From positions 434,001 to 498,000 of the forward strand of contig NZ_NPIA01000001.1 of the NCBI RefSeq assembly GCF_002262935.1: a stretch of DNA of 64,000 bases, read 5' to 3'. Position 1 is the first letter of the stretch, and each line of letters opens with the position of its first letter. The translations under genes and the position numbers were made by a program. Origin of the DNA: Lottiidibacillus patelloidae. GTDB lineage: Bacteria > Bacillota > Bacilli > Bacillales > SA5d-4. The notes beneath the pieces were generated by a model. It was not told the DNA's origin and made no database searches. It worked only from the letters and a program-made list of their open reading frames with translations. Below, piece after piece: positions 41,759-51,309 of the stretch.

Positions 41759-42661
41759 GTGAGGATTGCAATCGTTGGAGGAGGAGCTATCGGGTTATTG
41801 TTTGCTAACTATTTAACGAAAGCAAATCATCACGTTACAATCATTGTCAGACGAAAAGAACAAGAAATGGAAATAAAGAAACACGGAATATCTTTAACGG
41901 GTCAAGAAGAGCAAATGGATGTGGAAGTAAGACAAAGCAACGACTTTATTGAACAGGAATTTGATTTAATCGTTGTTACGGTTAAACAAACGGCTATAAA
42001 AGAAGTTGTTTTAAACATAAATCGAGGAATTTTGCGAGCAAATGCGTTCCTTTTTGTACAAAATGGAATGGGGCATTTGACGTCAATTCGTCAATTTAAA
42101 AATAAGTCGATATATATAGGTGTCGTTGAGCATGGTGCCAAAAGGATTTCTGACAATATGGTACATCATACTGGGATAGGCAAGGTCAATGTTGGACTGC
42201 TAAAGGGAAATGAACATGAACTTCAGGTCCTTGTAAAGCAGTTAACTTCTGAAAAATTCCCAGTCAATTACGCTCAAAATGCAGAGAAAATAGTGAAAGA
42301 GAAATTAGTTATTAATGCGGTCATTAACCCTCTAACTGCATTATATCGAATAAAAAATGGCCAATTATTACATAACGAACATTTTATCGCGGTCATGAAA
42401 AAATTGTTTGACGAAGCGATGGTAGTTTTAAATTTAGAAAATCGTGCTGACATGTGGGAAGAGATAACTCGTATTTGTAGATCGACTGCAAGCAACGACT
42501 CATCGATGCAAGTGGATCTTACAGTAGGTAGAGAAACAGAAATAGAAGCAATAAGTGGTTATATCATTCGGGAAGCAAAGGAAAAAAATATTAGTGTGCC
42601 TTTTACGACATTTGTTTATGAGAGTATAAAAGGAATGTCTGCAATTACGGAAAGAGGCTAG
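41759..42661 (+). CDS. panE: 2-dehydropantoate 2-reductase (PanE/ApbA family, YlbQ)
   Basis: 300 residues. NADPH-dependent ketopantoate reductase of pantothenate synthesis. Rossmann motif GGGAIGLLFA at the N-terminus, catalytic Lys and Asn region in EKLVINAVINPLTAL, and the SSMQVDLTVGRETEIEAISG block containing the substrate Ser and Glu. GTG 41759 follows GAGGTG. Position is ylbQ of B. subtilis. Together with coaD in this window it serves CoA formation. Confidence 0.9.
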   Translation: MRIAIVGGGAIGLLFANYLTKANHHVTIIVRRKEQEMEIKKHGISLTGQEEQMDVEVRQSNDFIEQEFDLIVVTVKQTAIKEVVLNINRGILRANAFLFVQNGMGHLTSIRQFKNKSIYIGVVEHGAKRISDNMVHHTGIGKVNVGLLKGNEHELQVLVKQLTSEKFPVNYAQNAEKIVKEKLVINAVINPLTALYRIKNGQLLHNEHFIAVMKKLFDEAMVVLNLENRADMWEEITRICRSTASNDSSMQVDLTVGRETEIEAISGYIIREAKEKNISVPFTTFVYESIKGMSAITERG

Positions 42662-42675
42662 GAGGATTCAAAATC

Positions 42676-43065
42676 ATGACAACTTTCATTTCAGGAGTTT
42701 TAGCAACAATTGTTACTATCCCTTTTATAGGATTTGCGCTCGCTTTCTTTATTTCTTCTAAAATATTATTAGATAATAAACGAGCGGTCAAAATAGCAGC
42801 GGATGCTTCTACCATCTTATTTATGATTTCTGTTCATTTTATTATTTACGAAATTTGGCAGCAATCTTTCTTATGGTTAATCTTAATTGTTATATTAGTA
42901 ACAGCAATAGCGATGGCGCTGTTACAACGGAGCTTATATGATGATATCCACATACTAAAAATATTAAAAGGTACATGGCGTGTTAACTTTTTATTATTTG
43001 TGTTATGTTATCTCGTTTTATTTACCTATGGATTAACGGCAAAAGTGCTTACAGCGTTTTCATAA
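42676..43065 (+). CDS. DUF3397 family membrane protein
   Basis: 129 residues with four helices (about residues 2-28, 40-60, 64-80, 100-125) and short cytosolic loops, including KILLDNKRAVKIAADASTI. Resembles the DUF3397 family, which often precedes bshC/mraZ in Bacilli. ATG 42676 lies 15 bp after panE, so the two may be cotranscribed. Function unknown. Confidence 0.8.
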   Translation: MTTFISGVLATIVTIPFIGFALAFFISSKILLDNKRAVKIAADASTILFMISVHFIIYEIWQQSFLWLILIVILVTAIAMALLQRSLYDDIHILKILKGTWRVNFLLFVLCYLVLFTYGLTAKVLTAFS

Positions 43066-43140
43066 GTCAATTTCTTTTGAAAGTAATGCTTCTTTTGCTA
43101 TACTCGGAAGAAGTAATTAGAAGTAGAAAGGGCGTAGAAG

Positions 43141-44766
43141 ATGGAAGTAGTAGAGCTTACGCTGCCGCAAAAAAATGCCTTTGCCTCTACATATTTAGAG
43201 CAAACGGATCGAGTGATGTCGTTCTTTCATTACAATTATAAAGAGCAAAAAAGCTTTGAAGAAAGACGAAAAGAACTTGCAGAACGAAGCTTTCCTAGAG
43301 AGAAGCTAGTTCATGTACTTACAAATTATAATAAGAAATTTAACTTTACTAATAAAACGTTGCAAAATATCTCAAAATTAAAAGATGCAAATACGACTGT
43401 AGTCATTGGTGGTCAACAAGCAGGATTGTTAACTGGACCACTTTATTCCATTCATAAAATAATTTCCATTATTCAGTTGGCTGAGCAGCAAGAACAAAAA
43501 TTAGGTCATCCTGTCGTTCCAGTATTTTGGATAGCTGGGGAAGATCATGACTTTCAAGAAATTAACCATGTTTACACGAGTAAACAGGGTAAAATTAGTA
43601 AAAACATTATTCCTCATAAAATCTCGGAAAAAGAACCTGTATCACATGTTTTAATAGACAAGCAGATAACTAAGAAATGGATGAGGGAAGTTGTTGCTAC
43701 ATACGGAGACAGAGAATATACGAAAGAAATACTTCAATTATTAGAAGAAAAGATTGAGGTGTCAACTAGTTATACTGACTTTTTTGCACACTTAATTTCT
43801 TCGTTACTTCCTAACAGTGGATTAATTTTAGTCGATGCACAAGATCATGCAATTCGTGAATTAGAAGGACCATTTTTCGAGAAATTAATAACGGAGAATG
43901 AGAAACTTCAACAGGCTATTAAAGGCAAAGAACTAGAAATGAAGAAAGAACAATATTCCCTCCCTTTTACAAGTGACGATTTAGATACAAACTTGTTTTT
44001 CTTAAGTAGTGGGAATCGAGTATTACTTGAGCGGACAAAGCAGGGCTATTATTGGGGAAAGCATAATGAAGTAATGCTAAAGTCGGATGAATTATTAACC
44101 TTTGCAAAAACATCTCCACAATTATTGAGTAATAACGTAGCAACACGGCCACTAATGCAAGACTACGTATTTCCAACGTTAGCTTTTATCGCTGGACCAG
44201 GTGAAATTGCTTACTGGGGCCTGTTAAAAGATGCTTTTTCTTTGTACAATATGAAGATGCCACCTGTCGTTCCGCGCCACATGGTGACAATTATCGAACG
44301 TCATATAGAAAAACGAATGGCACATTACCAATTGTCAGACAAGTCTATCTTGCTTGCTGGTACAAGGTCTGAAAAAGAAGCTTGGTTAAAACAGCAAACG
44401 AAAGTAGATATCGACAGTACTTTTAGAAAAGTGAAAAGTGAATTAGAAAAGATTCATCGTAACCTTAGACAAGAAATGAATACTATATCGCCAAGTTTGA
44501 ATGAATATGGCAAGCATAATTTAGAATACTTAAATAGACAGTTAACAAATTATGAGAACAAAGTGAAGAAGATAATAGTTGAGCAACAATCAGTCGATCT
44601 AAAACGCTTTGATGATATTGACATAGCGTTGAGACCTTTGCAAGCACCACAAGAAAGAATGTGGTCAGTCATATATTATATAAATCGCTATGGTCTTGAT
44701 TTTTGCGAGCGGCTTCTTAATTTGGAGCTAAGTTTTAATGATAAACATAAAATAATTAAACTTTGA
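43141..44766 (+). CDS. bshC: bacillithiol synthase BshC
   Basis: 541 residues. Adds cysteine to glucosaminyl-malate to complete bacillithiol, the main low-molecular-weight thiol of Bacilli. Signature segments are VIGGQQAGLLTGPLYSIHKIIS, VPVFWIAGEDHDFQEINH (an HDF-type nucleotidyl-transferase-like motif) and FIAGPGEIAYWGLLKD. A long C-terminal coiled coil (about 405-470) is present as expected. ATG 43141 follows AGAAAGGGCG. Confidence 0.95.
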   Translation: MEVVELTLPQKNAFASTYLEQTDRVMSFFHYNYKEQKSFEERRKELAERSFPREKLVHVLTNYNKKFNFTNKTLQNISKLKDANTTVVIGGQQAGLLTGPLYSIHKIISIIQLAEQQEQKLGHPVVPVFWIAGEDHDFQEINHVYTSKQGKISKNIIPHKISEKEPVSHVLIDKQITKKWMREVVATYGDREYTKEILQLLEEKIEVSTSYTDFFAHLISSLLPNSGLILVDAQDHAIRELEGPFFEKLITENEKLQQAIKGKELEMKKEQYSLPFTSDDLDTNLFFLSSGNRVLLERTKQGYYWGKHNEVMLKSDELLTFAKTSPQLLSNNVATRPLMQDYVFPTLAFIAGPGEIAYWGLLKDAFSLYNMKMPPVVPRHMVTIIERHIEKRMAHYQLSDKSILLAGTRSEKEAWLKQQTKVDIDSTFRKVKSELEKIHRNLRQEMNTISPSLNEYGKHNLEYLNRQLTNYENKVKKIIVEQQSVDLKRFDDIDIALRPLQAPQERMWSVIYYINRYGLDFCERLLNLELSFNDKHKIIKL

Positions 44767-44796
44767 AACCCGCATATTTTATTGCGGGTTTTTCCT
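44766..44796 (+). terminator. rho-independent terminator after bshC
   Basis: Stem AAACCCGCA/TGCGGGTTT, then T residues. Confidence 0.9.
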
Positions 44797-44821
44797 TTTT
44801 TTAGGTTTTTTTCAGATTGGT

Positions 44822-44870
44822 GTGGTGAAAAGTGGAGGGTTGTGGTAAATTATAGTTAGAAAGTGGGGAC
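44822..44870 (+). promoter_or_regulatory. MraZ operator and dcw promoter region
   Basis: GTGG occurs at 44822, 44832 and 44842, an exact 10-bp phasing, and again at 44863. MraZ is known to bind direct GTGGG-type repeats at 10-bp spacing in front of its own gene, so this is very probably the autoregulatory site. A -10-like TATAGT lies at 44851-44856 right after the third repeat. Confidence 0.7.
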
Positions 44871-44885
44871 AAGGGGGTAATCTGC

Positions 44886-45317
44886 ATGTTCATGGGAGAA
44901 TATAACCATAATATCGATGAAAAAGGCAGACTTATCGTCCCAGCAAAGTTTCGTGATAATCTTGGATCAACCTTCGTTGTGACAAGAGGGTTAGATACTT
45001 GTCTCTTTGTATATCCAATGTCAGAGTGGAAAAAACTTGAAGACAAGCTGAAATCACTTCCATTCACGAAAAAAGATGCCCGAGCTTTTACTCGTTTTTT
45101 CTTCTCAGGAGCAACAGAGAGTGAAATTGATAAACAAGGACGAGTTAATATTTCAGCACCACTTAGAAACTACGGAAAATTAGATAAAGAATGTGTCGTC
45201 ATTGGCGTTTCTAATCGCATTGAAATTTGGAGTAAGAATATTTGGGAGCCATATTTTGAAGAATCAGGAGAATCTTTTGCAGATATTGCGGAAAATATGA
45301 TTGACTTTGACATGTAG
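44886..45317 (+). CDS. mraZ: transcriptional regulator MraZ
   Basis: 143 residues, two AbrB-like MraZ repeats: [24 protein letters not shown] (residues 1-24) and [22 protein letters not shown] (about 77-98), each with the DxxGR signature. Forms ring-shaped DNA-binding oligomers and represses the dcw operon. First gene of the dcw cluster; GTGG repeats stand just upstream. Confidence 0.97.
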   Translation: MFMGEYNHNIDEKGRLIVPAKFRDNLGSTFVVTRGLDTCLFVYPMSEWKKLEDKLKSLPFTKKDARAFTRFFFSGATESEIDKQGRVNISAPLRNYGKLDKECVVIGVSNRIEIWSKNIWEPYFEESGESFADIAENMIDFDM

Positions 45318-45369
45318 AACGAATACTAATGATGATTTACTAAACTATACATACAAGGATTGGTGTCAA

Positions 45370-46299
45370 ATGTTCGAACATATTACAGTGTTAAAAAGCG
45401 AAGCTGTAGCAGGATTAAACATAAAAGAAGATGGCATTTATGTAGATTGTACGTTAGGTGGAGCTGGACATAGTGAAACTATATTGGCTCAACTCTCCGA
45501 AAATGGTCACTTATATGCTTTTGATCAAGACCAAACAGCAATTGATCATGCGATGAAGAAGTTAGCTAAATATGAAAATAAGACGATTATTAAAAGTAAT
45601 TTCAGATATTTAAAAGAAAAACTTCAAGAACTAGGTGTTAATCAAGTAGATGGCATTTTATTTGATTTAGGCGTTTCTTCTCCTCAATTAGATGAGGCGG
45701 AGCGAGGGTTTAGTTTTCACCAAGACGCACCTTTAGATATGCGTATGGATCGAGATGCAGAATTATCGGCGTATGATGTTGTTAATCAATGGGAGTTTAA
45801 TGACTTAGTTCGAATTTTTTACCGATATGGGGAAGAAAAATTTTCGAAGCAAGTAGCACGGAAAATTGAAGCATATCGACAATCAAAGCCAATTGAAACT
45901 ACGAGTGAACTGGTAGAAATTATTAAAGACGCAATTCCTGCGCCAGCAAGAAGAAAAGGTGGTCATCCAGCAAAACGAATTTTCCAAGCAATTCGTATCG
46001 CAGTAAATGATGAACTAGGAGCTTTTGAAGATGCTTTAGAATCATCCATTGAGCTAATAGCACCTAAAGGTAGAATTAGTGTAATAACATTCCACTCATT
46101 AGAAGATCGCATTTGTAAACAAATGTTTAAACAAGCTAGCACCGGTCCAGAATTACCGCCTGGTCTACCTGTAATACCAGATGCTTATAAACCGACATTG
46201 TCATTAGTGACAAGAAAACCTATTTTACCTACTGAAAATGAATTAACAGAAAATAAACGCGCGCGTTCAGCAAAACTAAGAGTAGCAGAAAAAAACTAA
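45370..46299 (+). CDS. rsmH: 16S rRNA (cytosine1402-N4)-methyltransferase RsmH (MraW)
   Basis: 309 residues. Methylates N4 of C1402 in 16S rRNA. SAM motif [15 protein letters not shown], the [20 protein letters not shown] block, and the [13 protein letters not shown] catalytic region are all present. ATG 45370 follows AAGGATTGG; the open frame from 45301 overlaps mraZ and is not the likely start. Length equals the family norm (about 310). Confidence 0.96.
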   Translation: MFEHITVLKSEAVAGLNIKEDGIYVDCTLGGAGHSETILAQLSENGHLYAFDQDQTAIDHAMKKLAKYENKTIIKSNFRYLKEKLQELGVNQVDGILFDLGVSSPQLDEAERGFSFHQDAPLDMRMDRDAELSAYDVVNQWEFNDLVRIFYRYGEEKFSKQVARKIEAYRQSKPIETTSELVEIIKDAIPAPARRKGGHPAKRIFQAIRIAVNDELGAFEDALESSIELIAPKGRISVITFHSLEDRICKQMFKQASTGPELPPGLPVIPDAYKPTLSLVTRKPILPTENELTENKRARSAKLRVAEKN

Positions 46300-46311
46300 G
46301 GGGTGATAATT

Positions 46312-46677
46312 TTGGACAATTTAGCACATCATCTTCAACCGAAAAGAAAAGAGGAAGTTGAAAAAAAAGTTAATAGAAGTCCTATTGAAAAACCTAAAAA
46401 GTTTCGAATTACGCTGGGGGAAAAAATACTAGTCATTGCTTGTAGTATAGTTTTAGCAACGCTAGCGATTACTATTGTCTCAAAGTCAGCTGTTATTTAC
46501 TTAGAGAATCGTGAATTACAAACGCTTGAACAGCAGGTGGAAAATCAGCTTAAAATAAATCGGGATTTAAATTTTCAAGTTACAGAATTGAGCTCACCTG
46601 AAAGAATTCGAAAAATTGCAGAAGAAGAACTAGGGATGAAGCTTGATAGTAAAAAAGTAAAATTTGTAGGGCAATAG
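46312..46677 (+). CDS. ftsL: cell division protein FtsL
   Basis: 121 residues: basic cytosolic tail (residues 1-37), a membrane helix at about 38-60 (ILVIACSIVLATLAITIV), and an external leucine-zipper coiled coil (NRELQTLEQQVENQLKINRDLNFQVTEL) ending in SSPERIRKIAEEELGMK, typical of FtsL/DivIC. Forms the FtsL-DivIB-DivIC septal complex. TTG 46312 follows AAGGGGTGAT. Confidence 0.94.
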   Translation: MDNLAHHLQPKRKEEVEKKVNRSPIEKPKKFRITLGEKILVIACSIVLATLAITIVSKSAVIYLENRELQTLEQQVENQLKINRDLNFQVTELSSPERIRKIAEEELGMKLDSKKVKFVGQ

Positions 46678-46689
46678 TGAGTGATGAAC

Positions 46690-48906
46690 ATGAATGAACA
46701 TAAAAACCATAAAATCAGTAGAAGAGCAGGGATGATGATCGGCATATTTATCCTGCTCTTTTTCGTTCTAACATCTAGAATAATATATATTCAACTAAAA
46801 CAAGAGGTCCAAGGTTATCCATTACAGGAAATGGCAGTAGAAGAATGGACGAAAAAACATGAGCTTTTTGCAGATAGAGGAATTATTTATGATCGTAATG
46901 GGATAGAAATTGCAAAAAATGTACCAGCATATACAATCATTGCAATCTTAAAAGATGGTGGCGCAATGGAACCTATTGATGACCCTTATGACGTTGCAGC
47001 CAAACTAGCACCAATTCTTGATATTGAAACTAGTGAACTAGTAAACCGTTTAACAAGCAAGTCGGCGTATCAAGTCGAATTTGGTCCTAAAGGTAGAAAT
47101 ATAAGTTTTACTAAAAAACAACAGATAGAAAACCTAGGTCTTAAAGGAATAAGCTTCATTCAAAACATGAGAAGACTGTATCCTAACAACGTTTTTGCTT
47201 CTCATGTACTTGGTTACACAACACTTGACCAATCGGACGCAGATGGACGAGAAAAGGGTGTTATGGGTATCGAAGCTTATACGAATGACTATTTATTAGA
47301 AAAGAACGGATCAATATCTTTTCGAACAGATAAAAAAAGGGAGTTTAAGCTGCCTGATCCGAAAGAATTAATAGACCCACCGAATAATGGTGATCATGTT
47401 TATTTAACAATTGATCAAAAAATTCAAACGTTTGTTGAACATGCTTTAACAAAGGTAGAGGCTGAATTTAATCCAGAAAAAATTATTGCCATCGTTGCTG
47501 ATGCAAAGACAGGGAAAATTTTAGCGATGAGTAATCGTCCAAGCTTTGACCCAAATCTACGTAATATAACTAACTGGACAAACTATGCAATTTCAGCTCG
47601 CTATGAGCCGGGATCTACGATGAAAGTATTTACGTTAGCAGCTGCAATTGAAGAAGAGATGTTCTTCGCTGATGAATTGTACCAATCTGGTCAATACTCT
47701 GTATATGGAACAGTTATTAATGACCATAACTATGGTTTAGGTTGGGGGAAAATTAGCTATTTAGAAGGTGTTCAACGTTCTTCCAATGTTGCTTTTTCCA
47801 TTATAGCTGAACAAATGGGACCTGATATTTTATTAGAGTATTACGAGAAGATGGGGTTAACAAAGAAAACTGGAATTGATTTACCGAATGAAGTAAACAG
47901 CACTTTTCTTTATGACTACCCGTTAGAGCAAATTTCTACTGCTTGGGGACAGGGTTCTGCAATAACACCTATTCAACAAGTGCAAGCGACAACTGCTATT
48001 ACGAATGATGGGAACATGATGAAACCTTACATTATTGAAAAAATAATAGATTCAGATACGGAAGAAGTGTTACTTGAAAATAAACCTGAAATAGTTAGTA
48101 ATCCAATTTCTGCAAAAACTGCCAAACGAGTACGAGATATTTTAGAAACGGTTATTACTGCTCCGGCGGGTACAGCGAAATCATACTATCTGGAAGGCTA
48201 TCAAGTTGCTGGAAAAACTGGAACTGCACAAATACCAGACCCTGCAACAGGACATTACTTAACTGGTTGGGGAAATAATATTTATTCTTTTTTAGGGTTC
48301 GCGCCGAAAGATGACCCAAAATTGATTGTGTATGTAGCTGTTGATCGACCTAAAATAAATAGTACACAATCAGGGTCATTACCCGTTTCGACTGCAGTGA
48401 AGATGATTATGAAAAGTAGTTTGCAATACTTAGAAATTGATCCGACAACTAATAGTGAAAATTCGCCTAAACAAAAAGGAAATCATTCTATTACATTAAA
48501 AGATTACACTTCTAAACATGTCAATGAAGCATCGACGGAATTAAAAGCTCTAGGGTTAGAAGTCATACGTATTGGTAGTGGTGATCGCGTAGTCAAGCAA
48601 GCCCCTTATGCAGGTAATGTATTATATGATGGTGAAAAAGTGTTCTTATATGTCGATGGCAAAGCGAAAATACCAAACATGACTGGTTGGTCAAAACGGG
48701 ACGTGTTAAAGCTGTGTGCAGTGATGGAACTTAAACCTAACATTATTGGTTCGGGCTTTGTTATTAAACAAAACATTCCTGCGGACACGAAATTAAAGCG
48801 AGGCGATTACCTAGTCGTTGAATTAGAAAGTAAAATATTAAAGCAAGAACCTGAAGGTGAATCAAGCGAAGAGGTTAATGAAACTGATGAAACTGGAACG
48901 GATTAG
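46690..48906 (+). CDS. pbpB: penicillin-binding protein 2B (septal transpeptidase)
   Basis: 738 residues, class B PBP. N-terminal membrane anchor (AGMMIGIFILLFFVLTSRIIYI), PBP dimerisation domain, transpeptidase domain with active-site Ser in YEPGSTMK (STMK), SSN and KTGTAQ, then two C-terminal PASTA domains (from about 600) and an acidic tail. Makes septal peptidoglycan cross-links with FtsW. Four in-frame starts are close together; I took ATG 46690 after GAGTGATG, with GTG 46681 and ATG 46684 as alternatives. Confidence 0.94.
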   Translation: MNEHKNHKISRRAGMMIGIFILLFFVLTSRIIYIQLKQEVQGYPLQEMAVEEWTKKHELFADRGIIYDRNGIEIAKNVPAYTIIAILKDGGAMEPIDDPYDVAAKLAPILDIETSELVNRLTSKSAYQVEFGPKGRNISFTKKQQIENLGLKGISFIQNMRRLYPNNVFASHVLGYTTLDQSDADGREKGVMGIEAYTNDYLLEKNGSISFRTDKKREFKLPDPKELIDPPNNGDHVYLTIDQKIQTFVEHALTKVEAEFNPEKIIAIVADAKTGKILAMSNRPSFDPNLRNITNWTNYAISARYEPGSTMKVFTLAAAIEEEMFFADELYQSGQYSVYGTVINDHNYGLGWGKISYLEGVQRSSNVAFSIIAEQMGPDILLEYYEKMGLTKKTGIDLPNEVNSTFLYDYPLEQISTAWGQGSAITPIQQVQATTAITNDGNMMKPYIIEKIIDSDTEEVLLENKPEIVSNPISAKTAKRVRDILETVITAPAGTAKSYYLEGYQVAGKTGTAQIPDPATGHYLTGWGNNIYSFLGFAPKDDPKLIVYVAVDRPKINSTQSGSLPVSTAVKMIMKSSLQYLEIDPTTNSENSPKQKGNHSITLKDYTSKHVNEASTELKALGLEVIRIGSGDRVVKQAPYAGNVLYDGEKVFLYVDGKAKIPNMTGWSKRDVLKLCAVMELKPNIIGSGFVIKQNIPADTKLKRGDYLVVELESKILKQEPEGESSEEVNETDETGTD

Positions 48907-48976
48907 TCACTCCCACATAACCGTCTTTTAGAATAATGCTTTAACCGGTGATTTTTAATATCTTATAGAAAACGTG

Positions 48977-49013
48977 ATACCTGTTCCCCTTTTAGGGAGC
49001 AGGTATTTTTTTT
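48977..49013 (+). terminator. rho-independent terminator after pbpB
   Basis: Stem ATACCTG-TCCC/GGGA-CAGGTAT, then eight T residues. It separates the vegetative division genes from spoVD. Confidence 0.88.
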
Positions 49014-49249
49014 GCCATAATAAAATTGTTTTGGCTAACAGCAAAATTTATTAACTCGAAAATACCTCAATTATTCTTTTTAACCTCATTGTTGAATACC
49101 AATATATTGTAGAAGTACTTCAAATAAAATTACCCATTTAAAATAGCATTTTTCTATTTTTTCAATCCACTCTAATACGCTTGAAATGTTCTAATCGGTT
49201 ACGTACAAGCATATGAATGAAACGAGCTATTTTGAAGGGGGCACCTGAC
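49014..49249. promoter_or_regulatory. pbpB-spoVD gap, expected to hold the spoVD promoter
   Basis: About 235 bp, AT-rich, without a supported gene. spoVD is sigma-E-controlled in B. subtilis, so a sigma-E promoter is expected. A CATATGAAT sequence at 49210-49218 is a loose -10 match, but no good -35 partner could be fixed. Confidence 0.3.
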
Positions 49250-51190
49250 TTGCGAGTTTCAAATGTGACTGTACGTAAAAGGTTAGTAGCAATTCTTTTA
49301 GGTGGATTATTCATCTTTGCATTAATCGATATTAGATTAGGATACGTTCAATTATCTTTAGGAAATTGGCTTTCTGAAAAAGCGCATGATTCATGGGGGA
49401 GAAATGTAGATTTTGAACCGAAGCGTGGAAAGATTTTAGATCGTAATGGTCAAGAGTTAGCAACAAACATAAGTGCACCAACAGTTTTTGTAGTACCAAG
49501 GCAAATTAAAGACCCAGTTGCAGTTGCAGAAAAACTAGCTGCAACATTAAATATGTCAAAGAAACAAGCATATGAATACGTAACGAAAAATGCTTCCATT
49601 GTGAAATTTAATCAAGGAGGCAGAAAAATAAGCAATGAAAAGGCAGATGAAATTCGAGCGTTAAGACTAGATGGAGTCTACGTTGCCGAAGATTCAAAAA
49701 GGCATTATCCGTACGGTGATTATTTATCACATGTCTTAGGATTTGCTGGTATTGATAATCAAGGCTTAACAGGTCTAGAACTCGTATACGATAGCAAATT
49801 AAAAGGTGAAAAAGGATATGTTTCATTTTTTTCGGATGCAAAAGGCAGAAGAATGCCTAATTTAGCTGATGAATATGAGGCTCCTAAAAACGGCTTAGAT
49901 TTACGCCTAACGATTGACCACCAAGTGCAAACGATTATTGAGCGTGAATTAGATGAGGCAATGGCCATGTATAACCCTGATGGTGCTATCGCTATTGCTG
50001 TAAATCCGAACACAGGAGAAGTTTTAGCGATGTCGAGTCGTCCGTCGTTTAATCCGGAAAATTATCAACGAGTAGCCCCTGAAGTGTACAATCGCAATCT
50101 TCCAGTTTGGGCGCAATATGAGCCAGGTTCAACTTTTAAAATTATTACATTAACAGCTGCAATAGAAGAGAACTTAGTAGATTTAGAGGAAGAGAAATTT
50201 CACGATCCAGGATATATAGATGTCGCCGGTACACACCTCCATTGTTGGAGAAGAAGCGGACATGGTAGCCAAACATTTTTAGAAGTAGTGCAAAATTCCT
50301 GTAACCCAGGGTTTGTTGTATTAGGAGAGAGGCTTGGAAAGGAAAAATTATTTTCGTATATAAAAGACTTTGGTTTTGGTCAAAAAACTGGAATTGACTT
50401 ATTAGGTGAAGGATCTGGAATATTATTTGCTCCAGAAAGAGTTGGTCCACTTGAACTCGCTACTACAGCATTCGGTCAAGGGGTATCAGTAACACCTATT
50501 CAACAAGTAATGGCTGTATCTGCAGCAATAAACGGAGGATATTTATATCAACCATACATTGCAAAAGAATGGGTTAATCCAGACACAGGTAAAGTAGTCG
50601 AAAGAACAACTCCAATCTTGAAAAAGCAAATTATTTCAAATGAAACGTCAGAGTTAGTAAGGCATGCACTAGAAAGTGTTGTTGCACAAGGAACTGGTAA
50701 GAACGCATTTGTTGATGGTTATCGAGTAGGAGGGAAGACAGGTACAGCACAAAAAGCAGTAAATGGTGCGTATTTGAAAGATAATCATATCGTTTCCTTT
50801 ATCGGATTTGCTCCTGCTGATGACCCACAAATCGTAGTCTACTTAGCTATTGATAACCCGAAAAATACCGTTCAATTTGGTGGGGTTGTTGCAGCACCTA
50901 TCGTTGGAAACATTATCGACGATGCTTTACGAGCTTTGAACGTAGAAAAACGAACAGATGGTATCGAAAAAGAAAAAACATGGCAAGACGATTTAATTGT
51001 TACATTACCTAACTTAATTGGTAAGACGACGAAAGAAGTTCGTAATATGTATTACGACTTAAAAATAGAAGTTTCTGGTAAAGGGGATCTAATCGTTGAT
51101 CAATTACCAGCACCAGGTACAAAAGTGCAAGCAGGCAGCAAAGTTAGGCTTTATTTAACGGAAAAGCCTAAAGACGATACAGATGATTAA
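49250..51190 (+). CDS. spoVD: stage V sporulation protein D (spore cortex transpeptidase)
   Basis: 646 residues, class B PBP with active site YEPGSTFK (STFK), NSCNPGF and KTGTAQ, followed by one PASTA domain. The N-terminal anchor LRVSNVTVRKRLVAILLGGLF resembles B. subtilis SpoVD, and the length equals that protein. It cross-links cortex peptidoglycan together with SpoVE. Start TTG 49250 follows GAAGGGGG at 8 bp; the ATG at 49217 precedes that RBS and is rejected. Confidence 0.95.
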   Translation: MRVSNVTVRKRLVAILLGGLFIFALIDIRLGYVQLSLGNWLSEKAHDSWGRNVDFEPKRGKILDRNGQELATNISAPTVFVVPRQIKDPVAVAEKLAATLNMSKKQAYEYVTKNASIVKFNQGGRKISNEKADEIRALRLDGVYVAEDSKRHYPYGDYLSHVLGFAGIDNQGLTGLELVYDSKLKGEKGYVSFFSDAKGRRMPNLADEYEAPKNGLDLRLTIDHQVQTIIERELDEAMAMYNPDGAIAIAVNPNTGEVLAMSSRPSFNPENYQRVAPEVYNRNLPVWAQYEPGSTFKIITLTAAIEENLVDLEEEKFHDPGYIDVAGTHLHCWRRSGHGSQTFLEVVQNSCNPGFVVLGERLGKEKLFSYIKDFGFGQKTGIDLLGEGSGILFAPERVGPLELATTAFGQGVSVTPIQQVMAVSAAINGGYLYQPYIAKEWVNPDTGKVVERTTPILKKQIISNETSELVRHALESVVAQGTGKNAFVDGYRVGGKTGTAQKAVNGAYLKDNHIVSFIGFAPADDPQIVVYLAIDNPKNTVQFGGVVAAPIVGNIIDDALRALNVEKRTDGIEKEKTWQDDLIVTLPNLIGKTTKEVRNMYYDLKIEVSGKGDLIVDQLPAPGTKVQAGSKVRLYLTEKPKDDTDD

Positions 51191-51224
51191 AGCCAAGGTA
51201 TTTCTTTCCTTGGCTTATTTTTTC
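51189..51224 (+). terminator. rho-independent terminator after spoVD
   Basis: Stem AAGCCAAGG/CCTTGGCTT with a following T run. Confidence 0.88.
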
Positions 51225-51309
51225 AAAAAAATACCGGAAGTTTTAATTGTTGCAAGTGGATTGCGCTTGCTTAAATTAGAGCGTGGTTGAAAGAGGGGGA
51301 ACTTGCATA

